DNA from: Constrictibacter sp. MBR-5
Lineage (GTDB): Bacteria > Pseudomonadota > Alphaproteobacteria > JAJUGE01
NCBI RefSeq assembly: GCF_040549485.1
Contig: NZ_JBEPTK010000004.1
Location: 1 to 64,000 of the forward strand
DNA length: 64,000 nucleotides
Direction of reading: 5' to 3'
The notes below the pieces were generated by a model, which made no database searches, was not told the DNA's origin, and worked only from the letters and a program-made list of their open reading frames with translations. The position numbers were made by a program, and so were the translations under genes. This document shows, piece after piece, positions 32,300 to 40,381 of this stretch (position 1 is its first letter; each line of letters starts with the position of its first letter).

Positions 32300-32545
32300 A
32301 TGGATTCTTACAATAATACATTGTTATGCGGATGGTTTTTAGTTCTATCGGCATTGGTACTTAGCGGATTATTCGGTTCCTTGTTAGGAGCGGTGTTCGC
32401 TTTGTCTAGTGTCGGTTTCTCATACTTTCTTAGCAACTCACAAGCAACCGGCTTCCTAGAAGAATATCAGGCTGAATTCTCATATGGAATGATTGCCTGT
32501 ACCGCGTTCGCTCATATCGCTTGGGTGTTTGCCGCGATCATGTAA
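32300..32545 (+). CDS. Small membrane protein with two to three helices, holin candidate, 81 aa
   Basis: Hydrophobic helices are visible at about 8-42 (LCGWFLVLSALVLSGLFGSL and following) and 62-81 (GMIACTAFAHIAWVFAAIM), with an acidic loop (EEYQAEF) between them. AGGAGATAT precedes ATG 32300. It is the last gene before an intrinsic terminator, so it closes the operon of lysis and accessory genes. Size and topology suit a class I or II holin; no sequence family confirms it. Confidence 0.6.
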   Translation: MDSYNNTLLCGWFLVLSALVLSGLFGSLLGAVFALSSVGFSYFLSNSQATGFLEEYQAEFSYGMIACTAFAHIAWVFAAIM

Positions 32546-32571
32546 CGCATTTCATCATATCGAGTATCAGA

Positions 32572-32597
32572 GGGAGGCTTAGGCTTCCCTTTTTTAT
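32572..32597 (+). terminator. Intrinsic terminator after the accessory operon
   Basis: A 7-bp stem GGGAGGC/GCTTCCC (32572-32578, 32583-32589; one G-T pair) with loop TTAG is followed by TTTTTTATT. Confidence 0.85.
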
Positions 32598-32753
32598 TGT
32601 CAGAAATCACGTTTTGCAAAATCACATAAATAGCTTTGTACAACTGAAAGCCTTGAAAAGTTCTGGATACCTGCATAGCAGCCCGGCAACGAATTGTAGA
32701 GAACACCTTGACGTTGGAAAAACCAAATTTCAATTTCATGGAGAATATAATGA

Positions 32754-33569
32754 ATGGCTTATACATTAGATGATGTAGCTGTAGAAGAATTCAGCGCACG
32801 AGTAACTACCCTTTACCAACAGGAAACCTCTTTACTTAGAGATTCCTGCACATATTACAGCGGCAACGGTCTTACAATGAACATTCCTACGTTCGGTTCT
32901 GTAACCGCCACTGTTAACAAAGCTGCAAATGCCGCATTAACAGATAGTGAAGTACCAGCCGCACAAGTAGCTGTAACTGCTAACAAGATTCACGTACCAG
33001 CTTATTTCGATAGTTTGGATCAGTTCACTACAAACGTAAGCTATCGTGAAAACTTAGCTAAAGCAGTTGTTGCCGCAGCAATGAGAGAAGTTGATGATTT
33101 CATTCTTACCGCGTTAGACGCAACAGCAAGTTCCGCTGTAACCATGCCAACCGCCAACACGCTTAACAAAGCCGGTATCGCAAAACTTGCTTCTCTTTTG
33201 ATGGCTGACAAGGTTCCAATGGCTAATAGAACATTGGTCGTTTCCGTTGGCGCATGGGAAGATATGATTGCAGATACTACGCTTACAAGCTCTGACTATA
33301 TGAAAGACAAAGCTATTGCAGACGGTTACTTTACAAACGTTCTTGGTTTCAAGGTTATTCCTCACACCGAAACTAAAGTAACTGCCACACCTACAGGACG
33401 TGAAGTTTATGCATTCCATAAAGATATGATTGCTCTTTATGAACCTGCACCGCTTACGGTGAAAGTAAACTATTCCCCTGATAAAGACAGTTGGGTTGTA
33501 TTGGCTTCCGGTATGATCAACGCTGGCTTAGTACAAGATAAAGTAAAATGGGCGGCAATTGCGGATTGA
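32754..33569 (+). CDS. Major capsid protein (HK97 fold), 271 aa
   Basis: The protein begins MAYTLDDVAVEEFSARVTTL and has the phage capsid pattern of podoviruses: an N-arm, NIPTFGSVTATV, the backbone helix REVDDFILTALDAT and the P-domain strand LVVSVGAWEDMIAD, ending with a long beta tail. At 271 residues it is short for a capsid protein. It has its own long leader (156 bases after a terminator) and is followed by a terminator, so expression is separate from neighbouring virion genes. An out-of-frame ATG overlaps the start 4 bases upstream. Confidence 0.8.
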   Translation: MAYTLDDVAVEEFSARVTTLYQQETSLLRDSCTYYSGNGLTMNIPTFGSVTATVNKAANAALTDSEVPAAQVAVTANKIHVPAYFDSLDQFTTNVSYRENLAKAVVAAAMREVDDFILTALDATASSAVTMPTANTLNKAGIAKLASLLMADKVPMANRTLVVSVGAWEDMIADTTLTSSDYMKDKAIADGYFTNVLGFKVIPHTETKVTATPTGREVYAFHKDMIALYEPAPLTVKVNYSPDKDSWVVLASGMINAGLVQDKVKWAAIAD

Positions 33570-33598
33570 GACTAATCGGCTTTAGATAACGTAACATG

Positions 33599-33634
33599 AA
33601 AGAGAGAGGCTTAACCGCTTCTCTCTTTTTTTTG
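33599..33634 (+). terminator. Intrinsic terminator after the capsid gene
   Basis: A 12-bp stem (33599-33610 with 33617-33628, one G-T pair) with a 6-base loop continues into a T-run. It lies 30 bases past the capsid stop. Confidence 0.9.
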
Positions 33635-33663
33635 TAAATATAGGAAACAAGAGGTTTCCATGA

Positions 33664-34242
33664 ATGACAACAGCAATTGATTTATGTTCCGCCGCATTAA
33701 TTAAAATAGGCTCTAGTAGCATAAACTCTTTCAATGATGGTTCTAGAGAATCAGAAGTAGCCGTTTCTCTTTATCAATCCATTAAACGTGCAGAACTTAC
33801 ACATACATGGAGTTTCAACGCGGTTAACTGCATTCTGTCACGTCATGTAGATGCACCTACCGATAAGAGATATACAGCGAAATATCAGAAACCTTCTGAT
33901 TGTTTGAAGATTGTTGCAGTTTATGATTCCAGTGGAAGACACATTGACTTCCTATCAGAAAGTTCATTCATATACACGAACACGGAATCAGCCACATTGA
34001 AATATCAATCTGATTGCGATGAAAACTTATTCCCTCCCCTCTTTGCGGAAGCGTTGATTTCTAAGCTTGCCTATTCGTTCTGCACACCGATGCAAGGCGA
34101 TAGAGAATTAGCTAAATCATTATGGGGAGAATATACGGATAGAATTAAGAAAGCCCGCTTTGATGATATGTCTTCATCTATTCCGCGTTCTGTATATTCC
34201 AGTTCAACATTCGTGAAAGCCCATTATGGTGCAAACTATTAA
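33664..34242 (+). CDS. Tail tubular protein A-like (gp11-type head-tail adaptor), 192 aa
   Basis: The opening TAIDLCSAALIKIGSSSINS and the strand-rich middle (KYQKPSDCLKIVAVYDSSGR) match the T7 gp11-like tail tube A family, which joins the portal to the nozzle. ATG 33664 is overlapped by an out-of-frame ATG 4 bases upstream. It follows a terminator at 20 bases, so read-through or a new promoter is needed. The gene for tail tube B follows after 12 bases. Confidence 0.85.
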   Translation: MTTAIDLCSAALIKIGSSSINSFNDGSRESEVAVSLYQSIKRAELTHTWSFNAVNCILSRHVDAPTDKRYTAKYQKPSDCLKIVAVYDSSGRHIDFLSESSFIYTNTESATLKYQSDCDENLFPPLFAEALISKLAYSFCTPMQGDRELAKSLWGEYTDRIKKARFDDMSSSIPRSVYSSSTFVKAHYGANY

Positions 34243-34254
34243 GGAATTAGATAT

Positions 34255-36234
34255 GTGAAGAAACCTATTAGCTTACCTCAGATATCATTCGGTTCCGGTG
34301 AATTCGGGCCATATATGTACGGTCGTTATGATTTGGAAGATTACCAACGATCAGGGAAAACCGTAGAGAATTGGTTGGTTCTCCCGCATGGCCCTATCCA
34401 GCGAAGACCGGGATTCAAATTCGTTTATGAACTTCCTGTATCTGGAGACAATACACGATTAGCAAGATTCAGTTTCAACACAGAACAGCAATACTTACTA
34501 TGCTTCACGAATAATGCCTTACGTATTTTTCGAGATAACGTTCTGGTATCGACTGAGACGACTACTTACCCTTTCTCTGATTTAACGGATTTGAGATTTA
34601 CAACAGCCGGTGACACCATGTTGATATTCCATGAAGATCACCCGGTTAAGGTTTTGCGTCGTAACGGTGCCGATGATGATTGGTCATTCGAGTCTGTCAC
34701 ATTCACTAACACGCCATTCTATCGTTATAATTATACGGTAACTATTACACCTTCCGCAGCTACCGGAACCGGTATCACATTCACGGCTTCCGACGATTAT
34801 TTTAGTTCTGATTGGGTTGGTTTAAAAATCCGTATAAGTCAGGGATTGGCTACCGTTACCGGTTATACCAGTCCAACAGTAATCACAGTTGATATTGACG
34901 AAGATTTAATTGATACCGTCGCTAACAGCGCATTTGAGGAAGAAGCATTTTCCGTAGTTAGAGGCTATCCTAGAAGCGGTGTTTTTTATCAGAACAGATT
35001 AGTGCTAGGTGGCGTTAAATCCGCACCTTCCTTGTTAATGTTCTCAGTGGTTGGCGATTTCTATAACTTCATTGATAAGCAATGGGACGGTGTAGAGGTT
35101 GCACCCGGAGAAACAGAGAACAGAATTGTTACCGACGATTCAGGTTTCATTTATCAAATCACGACTGGCGAACAACAGATTATCACAGAGCTTAAAGCTT
35201 CCAGAAACCTACATGTTTTTTCAACGGAAGCGGAATCAATCGTAACCGGCGGAACCGGACAAGCCATAACGCCAACCAATCGAAACGTTTTAACTCAATC
35301 ATTCTTCGGTAGTGCCAAGGTTCCTGTTTTGGATGTGGAAGGCGAATTAATGTTTGCCACTCGAAACAATCGTGAAATCAGAAAGATGGCTTATGATCTC
35401 AATACAGACAGTTTCAAATCCGATAACAGCACATTGCTTGCCCATCATATTTTCACTTCCAATAACAAACCGGTTGATATGGCTTTGTTATCTGGATATC
35501 GAGACACACAATCAAATTTCGTATTCATCCCTAGAACGGACGGACAATTAGCGGTTTGCACCATTAACACTAATAAGGAAGTTCTAGGTTGGTCTAGGTT
35601 CACAACCCAAGGCGATTTCAAGAGAGTTATGGTTCTCAGTTCTGATAACGGGAATGGTTTGCGTGAAACACTTTATGTGGTTGTCGATAGGGAAAACGGC
35701 ACATTCATTGAGCGATTAGAGGAAGAAGACGTTTATCTAGATTCTCACTACGTCCTAACCAGCGGCACCGCTAAGACCGCTTGGACCGGAGCAACCGCCT
35801 TAGCCGATGAAACCTGCCACGTCCTAGCAGGGGGCTTAGTGGAAACCCCTGTAACCGTAGCTAGTGATGGCTCATTCGTGACGGAACAAGAAGTTACGGA
35901 CGTGCATATCGGATTACCGTACACCTCTTTTGCCGAGACGATGGAATTCGTTGTGAGCATTGAAAGCATTGTGAAGAAAGGCGAACGTATAACGAAGGTT
36001 AAGGCTCGTGTTCATTGCCTGGATACAAAAGCCCTTAATGTTGATCAGTACAGAGTTCCATTCAGACAGTTAGGCGACAACTTATTAGATCAGCCGTTAC
36101 CCACATTTACCGGTGTAAAGACGATTGCACTTTCCGGTTCCGGTAGTTCTCCTACTTTGACTGTATCTGTAAGCGAACCGTTGCCTTGTACAATCTTGAA
36201 TATCGTAACAGACATATTGGTACCTGATGCATGA
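34255..36234 (+). CDS. Tail tubular protein B-like (gp12-type nozzle), 659 aa
   Basis: The N-terminus (LPQISFGSGEFGPYMYGRYD, then YQRSGKTVENWLVLPHGPIQ, RRPGFKFVYE) is the hallmark of podovirus tail tube B proteins. A long beta-propeller-like body follows, including GYPRSGVFYQNRLVLGG. It forms the nozzle and fibre attachment. The start GTG 34255 sits inside ATGTGA, so an out-of-frame ATG-stop minimal frame overlaps it. The stop overlaps the next gene start by 4 bases. Confidence 0.9.
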   Translation: MKKPISLPQISFGSGEFGPYMYGRYDLEDYQRSGKTVENWLVLPHGPIQRRPGFKFVYELPVSGDNTRLARFSFNTEQQYLLCFTNNALRIFRDNVLVSTETTTYPFSDLTDLRFTTAGDTMLIFHEDHPVKVLRRNGADDDWSFESVTFTNTPFYRYNYTVTITPSAATGTGITFTASDDYFSSDWVGLKIRISQGLATVTGYTSPTVITVDIDEDLIDTVANSAFEEEAFSVVRGYPRSGVFYQNRLVLGGVKSAPSLLMFSVVGDFYNFIDKQWDGVEVAPGETENRIVTDDSGFIYQITTGEQQIITELKASRNLHVFSTEAESIVTGGTGQAITPTNRNVLTQSFFGSAKVPVLDVEGELMFATRNNREIRKMAYDLNTDSFKSDNSTLLAHHIFTSNNKPVDMALLSGYRDTQSNFVFIPRTDGQLAVCTINTNKEVLGWSRFTTQGDFKRVMVLSSDNGNGLRETLYVVVDRENGTFIERLEEEDVYLDSHYVLTSGTAKTAWTGATALADETCHVLAGGLVETPVTVASDGSFVTEQEVTDVHIGLPYTSFAETMEFVVSIESIVKKGERITKVKARVHCLDTKALNVDQYRVPFRQLGDNLLDQPLPTFTGVKTIALSGSGSSPTLTVSVSEPLPCTILNIVTDILVPDA

Positions 36235-36671
36235 TAGAATGTAAGGATGCTACAGAAGAAAACTTAGCGTATATCTGGCAGAATATGAGGAAGCAAGATA
36301 AGACGGAACTTACTCATATGGGCTATACCGATGCCAACTACATTGACAGGCTTATTAATGTCGATATGGGATTGGTTGTTTATTATGAAGGTGTTCCGCT
36401 TTGTTACATTTTTGCTCAGAAAACTACGCATTGCGCCATAATAGGATTCTTCGCAACTCCTGAAATCAATAAGCGTCCATTTGTGTTTCATCTATTTGCA
36501 AAAGGTATCGTTGATATCTTTAAAGAAGAGCTATTCGGCTACAGATGCATGATTTGCTTATGGGAAAAATATGAACGATCCAAGAAATGGGTTAAGGCTT
36601 TAGGTTTTACCCCTACCAAACATACAATGTTTATGAACAATGAGTTGTTCCGTTTGTATGAAAACAGATAA
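36231..36671 (+). CDS. Acetyltransferase-like virion-associated protein (T7 gp13-type), 146 aa
   Basis: The protein has a GNAT-like layout: IECKDATEENLAYIWQNMRK, then VYYEGVPLCYIFAQKTTHCA, FATPEINKRPFVFHLFAKGI and the terminal WEKYERSKKWVKALGFTPTK. It resembles the T7 gp13-type internal protein, itself related to acetyltransferases. It overlaps the tail tube B gene by 4 bases, the same neighbour as in many podoviruses. Catalytic activity is not certain, because the acetyl-CoA pyrophosphate loop is not well formed. Confidence 0.7.
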   Translation: MIECKDATEENLAYIWQNMRKQDKTELTHMGYTDANYIDRLINVDMGLVVYYEGVPLCYIFAQKTTHCAIIGFFATPEINKRPFVFHLFAKGIVDIFKEELFGYRCMICLWEKYERSKKWVKALGFTPTKHTMFMNNELFRLYENR

Positions 36672-36698
36672 ATAACTGAGAATTGAGAGGATAATCAT

Positions 36699-36896
36699 AT
36701 GTGTGGATCGTTACTCGCCCCGAAAGCGCCAAAACCTGTAAAGGTAAATGATGAAGATATTGCGAAACAAGAAAAGGAAAGACAGTTAGAAGCTTCAAGG
36801 AAAGCCGAAGAAGCTAAGAGACGTAGAGCTACCGGTTTCGGTTCATTATTCAGTGAGGAAACTGGCCAGTTAGGAGTCTCTACTAAAAAACTTTAA
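36699..36896 (+). CDS. Small virion-region protein, 65 aa
   Basis: The protein begins MCGSLLAPKAPKPVKVNDED and continues as a charged helix (EKERQLEASRKAEEAKRRRA) to a Gly-rich tail. Podoviruses often encode a short protein of this type (Pro-rich start, Lys/Glu helix, FGxLF tail) near the tail and portal genes. Its exact role is unknown. GAGAGG stands upstream of ATG 36699. Confidence 0.6.
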   Translation: MCGSLLAPKAPKPVKVNDEDIAKQEKERQLEASRKAEEAKRRRATGFGSLFSEETGQLGVSTKKL

Positions 36897-36911
36897 TGAG
36901 AACAATAATGA

Positions 36912-38507
36912 ATGAAAGATATTACAGATATTAAATTACTCCTAGAACATGCCAAGTCATTGAAGTCTATTCATGCTGGCGAAATAGATGAAGCGTACAA
37001 GTACGTATTCCCTAGTCGTCAATTATTCATTGGCGATGTTCCACCAGATCGCAGCAACATCTTTGACACCACTGCATATGAAGGCGTAAGAGAGTTACAA
37101 ACCTCAATTCAAAACATGTTGATTCCTCAATCTCGCCCTTGGGTTAACGTAACGTTCAAGAATGATAACCTAAAGAACGAACTTAATTCCTTGATCGCGG
37201 AACACTTAGCGGAATCCAACAGTACGATTACAAATCACTTTCTTAATTCCCGTTTCTATCTCGAAATCGGTAATTGTGTTTTGGACACAATCATTGCAGG
37301 TACCGCTTGCATGGCTATTCATGATGATCCGTTTGAACCGATCACTTATGAATGTGTACCTCTTAAACAAATTTCATTCATTGAGAACAAACAAGGTAAC
37401 GTTGATTGCGTATTCAGGGAACATGATTGGACGGCACGCCAGCTTATGGCGAAGTTTAATAACCTACCTTCATACGTGACGGAAGCTAAGGAAACTCAGA
37501 CATTCACAATCGTTGAAGCTGCTATCACTCATAAGAAACAGGTTCATTATTCCATTAATCTTACTAAGGATTGGACGAAGCTTTCTGAAAAGAAGATGAA
37601 ATATCTTCCATTCATTGTATGGCGTTGGAGTAAGAGCAATACGCCTTGGGGAGATTCCCCCGTTCGTGCGGCACTTCCTACCATTCGTGTAATCAACGTC
37701 ATGCAGAAAACCCTTATGGCCGCAGCCGAGTTTGCGAGCCTAGGCGCATGGCAAACTTCCGATGAAGGCGTAAATATTGAGTTGCTTTCCCGATTGCTAA
37801 CCCCAGGCGGAATCGTTCCATCTGCGGAACCGTTGCAACCAATCGCATTCCCAGGCAACTACCCAATCACGTCCGATCTAATCGAGAAAACAAAGTTTGA
37901 AATCCGTTCAATCCTTATGAATCGCGGATTACAACAGAACAAAAACACCTATAAGACCGCTACCGAAATCTTAGCAGAACAGGAAATGTTCCTAGCTTCC
38001 ATCGGTGCGCCAGCTAGAAGACTTCAAGATGAAGCCTTGAAACCTATTGCTACTCAGATTGTTAGCCGTCTTTCAGATAGAGGCGATATTCCTAAACTTA
38101 CTAAGGAACATATTGCCATTGTTCGTGAGTTAGGTTTTGACGTTGAAACCGCAGAAGATATCTTTGAAGTTGAAGTTAATGCGGCTGTGAAACAGGTAAT
38201 CAATCAGCAACAGGCACAGCAAGATTTAATGGCTTATGCCCAGGCGATACAGGTATTGCCGGAAGAAGTTTCAATGCGAGTTAACAAGGATAAGTTCGCT
38301 ATCAAATTATTAAGAGGCTTTGGGTTCTCAGACGAATTAACAAATTCAGATGAAGAAGTTGAAGAAATGAAAGCACAACTAGCACAACTACAACAAGCAC
38401 AACAGGCTATGAGCATGGCGCAACAAGCGGGCGATGCTGGCGGCTCAATCAATAATGCACTTAACGGACCATTAGGGGAGGCATTAGGTCAAATAACAGA
38501 ACGATAA
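36912..38507 (+). CDS. Portal (head-tail connecting) protein, 531 aa
   Basis: The protein has the T7 gp8-type portal pattern: EAYKYVFPSRQLFIGD, then FDTTAYEGVRELQTSIQNML, IPQSRPWVNVTF, and a central YLPFIVWRWSKSNTPWGDSP, followed by PTIRVINVMQKTLMAAAEFA and an acidic-Gln C-terminus (MKAQLAQLQQAQQAMSMAQQ). Dodecamers form the DNA channel in the head. An out-of-frame ATG overlaps the start 4 bases upstream. The gene follows, rather than precedes, the capsid and tail tube genes. Confidence 0.9.
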   Translation: MKDITDIKLLLEHAKSLKSIHAGEIDEAYKYVFPSRQLFIGDVPPDRSNIFDTTAYEGVRELQTSIQNMLIPQSRPWVNVTFKNDNLKNELNSLIAEHLAESNSTITNHFLNSRFYLEIGNCVLDTIIAGTACMAIHDDPFEPITYECVPLKQISFIENKQGNVDCVFREHDWTARQLMAKFNNLPSYVTEAKETQTFTIVEAAITHKKQVHYSINLTKDWTKLSEKKMKYLPFIVWRWSKSNTPWGDSPVRAALPTIRVINVMQKTLMAAAEFASLGAWQTSDEGVNIELLSRLLTPGGIVPSAEPLQPIAFPGNYPITSDLIEKTKFEIRSILMNRGLQQNKNTYKTATEILAEQEMFLASIGAPARRLQDEALKPIATQIVSRLSDRGDIPKLTKEHIAIVRELGFDVETAEDIFEVEVNAAVKQVINQQQAQQDLMAYAQAIQVLPEEVSMRVNKDKFAIKLLRGFGFSDELTNSDEEVEEMKAQLAQLQQAQQAMSMAQQAGDAGGSINNALNGPLGEALGQITER

Positions 38508-38523
38508 TTAGAGGAACCATAAC

Positions 38524-38760
38524 ATGAATTATAACGACGATAAGAAACCTGAACTTGAATACACCGATTGGCCAGAACTTTATAAGGTAGTTTTTAAACA
38601 TAATGCAGTTGGCGCTAAAGTGTTAGACGATATCAAGCGCAACATTATGAAGACAAAGATTGATGCAAATAATATCAGTCCTGAGACAGCTATCTATAAG
38701 GTAGCTCAATTAGATGTAATTAGAAGAATTGAAAACCTATTAGAGGAAAAACGTAAATGA
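38524..38760 (+). CDS. Small phage protein, Bbp19-like position, 78 aa
   Basis: The protein (MNYNDDKKPELEYTDWPELY, then GAKVLDDIKRNIM and VAQLDVIRRIENLLEEKRK) has the layout of the small Bbp19-type proteins found between portal and scaffold genes. These proteins have no known function. The start ATG 38524 has GAGGAA upstream, and its stop overlaps the scaffold start as ATGA. Family is tentative. Confidence 0.6.
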   Translation: MNYNDDKKPELEYTDWPELYKVVFKHNAVGAKVLDDIKRNIMKTKIDANNISPETAIYKVAQLDVIRRIENLLEEKRK

Positions 38761-39572
38761 CAACCACAACTGAAACCACAAACACAACCGTAACCGAAGA
38801 AACTAAGGCACCTGTAGAATCTCCTAATTCCTTGTTATCGAATACCGAAACCAATGATAAAACGGAAGAAAGTTCCACTGAAACCAATGAGGTTAAGGAA
38901 ACAACAGAGGAAGCACCTAAGCTATTAGCAGGTAAGTACAAGACACCGGAAGCTTTAGAGGAAGGTTATAAGAACCTTGTTAAGAAGTTAGCTGAAAAAG
39001 GTCCACAACCTCTTGAAGAAATTACACCTGACATTCTTAAAACTGCAATGGATGAAGCCGGATGGGAAGCTTTACCAGCGGATGAAAACCCAGAAGTTTA
39101 CGAAAAGTTCATTGGTGAATTGAAAGATAAAGGTTTCACTACTCAGGAACAGATTAACAATGTTTTCAAATTAGGTAGCACATGGCTTGCAGAACATGTC
39201 GCTAACGTTGGCCCATCTATCGACATTCCAGCCGAACAAGCCGCATTAGAAAAGGAATGGGGAGCGGAATTCAAAGGCAAGGTTGATGCAGTTACGAAGT
39301 TTGCTAAAGCCAATCTTGAACCTGATGTATATGAACCATTGGGCAGAACCGCAGCCGGTATGAAGTTCCTTGAATCATATATGAATAGCAATTCTAACGG
39401 TGTTTTATCTAACACATTATCTAACGCGGATTCTGCAAACACATTAGAAAGCCTACAGAATGAATTACAGGAAGTTAATAGGAACCCTGATTACCTTAAA
39501 AGCAAAAGCTTACAAGCCAAAGCCACTGAATTAGCTACACGAATTGTAGCGATTAAGAAAGGCCGAAGATAA
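38757..39572 (+). CDS. Capsid scaffold/assembly protein, 271 aa
   Basis: The first 60 residues are almost only Thr, Glu, Asn and Ser (TTTETTNTTVTEETKAPVES), which is typical of disordered acidic scaffold ends. A domain with LLAGKYKTPEALEEGYKNLV follows, a hallmark of podovirus scaffold proteins, then helical capsid-binding C-terminus (ANTLESLQNELQEVNRNPDY). It guides capsid assembly and leaves. It is translationally coupled to the preceding small gene. Confidence 0.85.
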   Translation: MTTTTETTNTTVTEETKAPVESPNSLLSNTETNDKTEESSTETNEVKETTEEAPKLLAGKYKTPEALEEGYKNLVKKLAEKGPQPLEEITPDILKTAMDEAGWEALPADENPEVYEKFIGELKDKGFTTQEQINNVFKLGSTWLAEHVANVGPSIDIPAEQAALEKEWGAEFKGKVDAVTKFAKANLEPDVYEPLGRTAAGMKFLESYMNSNSNGVLSNTLSNADSANTLESLQNELQEVNRNPDYLKSKSLQAKATELATRIVAIKKGRR

Positions 39573-39908
39573 TTGCTAAGACGTTCTGCTAAATCAAAAG
39601 GCGTATTGTTCCAGAATTGGATTCGTGAAACAATCGTTGATGAATTCGGGATTGAACCGGACGAGATACGAACGGCAGTAGGTGGCGAAACGGGAGCCGA
39701 TATCAAGCTGATCACCAAGGCAGCTAGGGAGCGGTTCCCCTACACCGTAGAAGCCAAGCGGCAAGAGGGGTACGCCAACGTCTATCGAGCCTATGCCCAG
39801 GCGGAAGCCCATAAGCATGAGGGAACGCCTATAGTCGTCCTACGGTCTAACCGGAAGCCTCCCCTTGTCGTCATGTCATGGGAAGATTTCGTAAGGTTGG
39901 CCCGCTGA
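39573..39908 (+). CDS. Putative PDDEXK-type endonuclease, 111 aa
   Basis: Motifs follow the phage PDDEXK pattern: QNWIRETIVDEFGIEPDEIR with an acidic residue, GGETGADIKLI with the Asp, and the E-x-K pair YTVEAKRQEG, then QAEAHKHEGTPIVVLRSNRK and a C-terminal VMSWEDFVRLAR. Start is TTG 39573. GC content rises along the gene to host-like values at its 3' end, unlike the scaffold gene before it. It may resolve branched DNA before packaging. It is the last gene before attR. Confidence 0.75.
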   Translation: MLRRSAKSKGVLFQNWIRETIVDEFGIEPDEIRTAVGGETGADIKLITKAARERFPYTVEAKRQEGYANVYRAYAQAEAHKHEGTPIVVLRSNRKPPLVVMSWEDFVRLAR

Positions 39909-39930
39909 TACCCTCCCTTTCGCCATGCCC

Positions 39931-39943
39931 ATGCATCCAAATT
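39931..39943. repeat. Integrase arm-site candidate at the right end
   Basis: ATGCATCCAAATT here matches 8103-8115 exactly, in the same direction, and both lie just inside the att cores. Confidence 0.55.
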
Positions 39944-40034
39944 CCGCATCCACCTGCCACTTTATCCACAGGCTGAACTTTCTTCTAAGCGATTGATTCA
40001 ACAGGGTAAAACAGGCTTTTTTTCATGGTGTACA

Positions 40035-40058
40035 TTCGACCCCCACTCCCTTCCGCCA
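40035..40058. repeat. attR core of element 2
   Basis: These 24 bases duplicate the selC 3' end (8018-8041), including the CCA, with no tRNA 5' part before them. They mark the chromosomal edge of the prophage; high-GC chromosome follows immediately. Confidence 0.95.
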
Positions 40059-40182
40059 CGGTAACCGGTCACGCTGCGGCACTTGGCGCGTTGCGACCTC
40101 GTCACGAGGCGTGCGTAGCTTGGTCGCAACCCGAGACGCCGAGCGTCCGGGACCGGAATCTCGATTTTCGTGGAGATGCGAC

Positions 40183-40365
40183 GTGTCGCCAGCCTCGCTG
40201 CTGCCGCTACTGACGGCCTGGATGTGGCTCAACCTCGCCGCGGCGGGCTATCTCCTGTTCCAGGCCGGCGCGGGCCAGCGGTTCTGGTTCCTCCTGGTGT
40301 CGGCCGCCTCCAGTTGGGTCAGCCTCCACCTCTTCCGGACCTACCTCGCCCGCAGCCGGGACTGA
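40183..40365 (+). CDS. Small inner-membrane protein, 60 aa
   Basis: GTG 40183 has GGAG 7 bases upstream. The product contains two hydrophobic helices (LPLLTAWMWLNLAAAGYLLF and FWFLLVSAASSWVSLHLF) and ends in a short basic tail (RTYLARSRD). No family recognised. It was the first gene downstream of selC before element 2 integrated. Confidence 0.6.
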   Translation: MSPASLLPLLTAWMWLNLAAAGYLLFQAGAGQRFWFLLVSAASSWVSLHLFRTYLARSRD

Positions 40366-40381
40366 AGCGCGGCGTCTCCGG

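Larger units (their letters stand above)
8018..40058. mobile_element. Element 2: complete AT-rich temperate podovirus integrated in selC
   Basis: Bounded by the 24-bp att repeats, the 32-kb region is far more AT-rich than both flanks. It carries a tyrosine integrase at the selC side, terminase subunits, tailspike, T7-like internal virion proteins, a primase-helicase, endolysin, capsid, tail tube A and B-type proteins, portal and scaffold: a full podovirus virion set with no tail-tube or tape-measure genes of long-tailed phages. No frameshifts are seen in the virion genes, so it may be functional. DNA polymerase, RNA polymerase and a recognisable repressor are absent. Confidence 0.95.

Noticed and set aside
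10172-39908. T7-like phage promoters
   Set aside because: There is no phage RNA polymerase gene and I saw no repeated conserved 20-base promoter upstream of gene groups.
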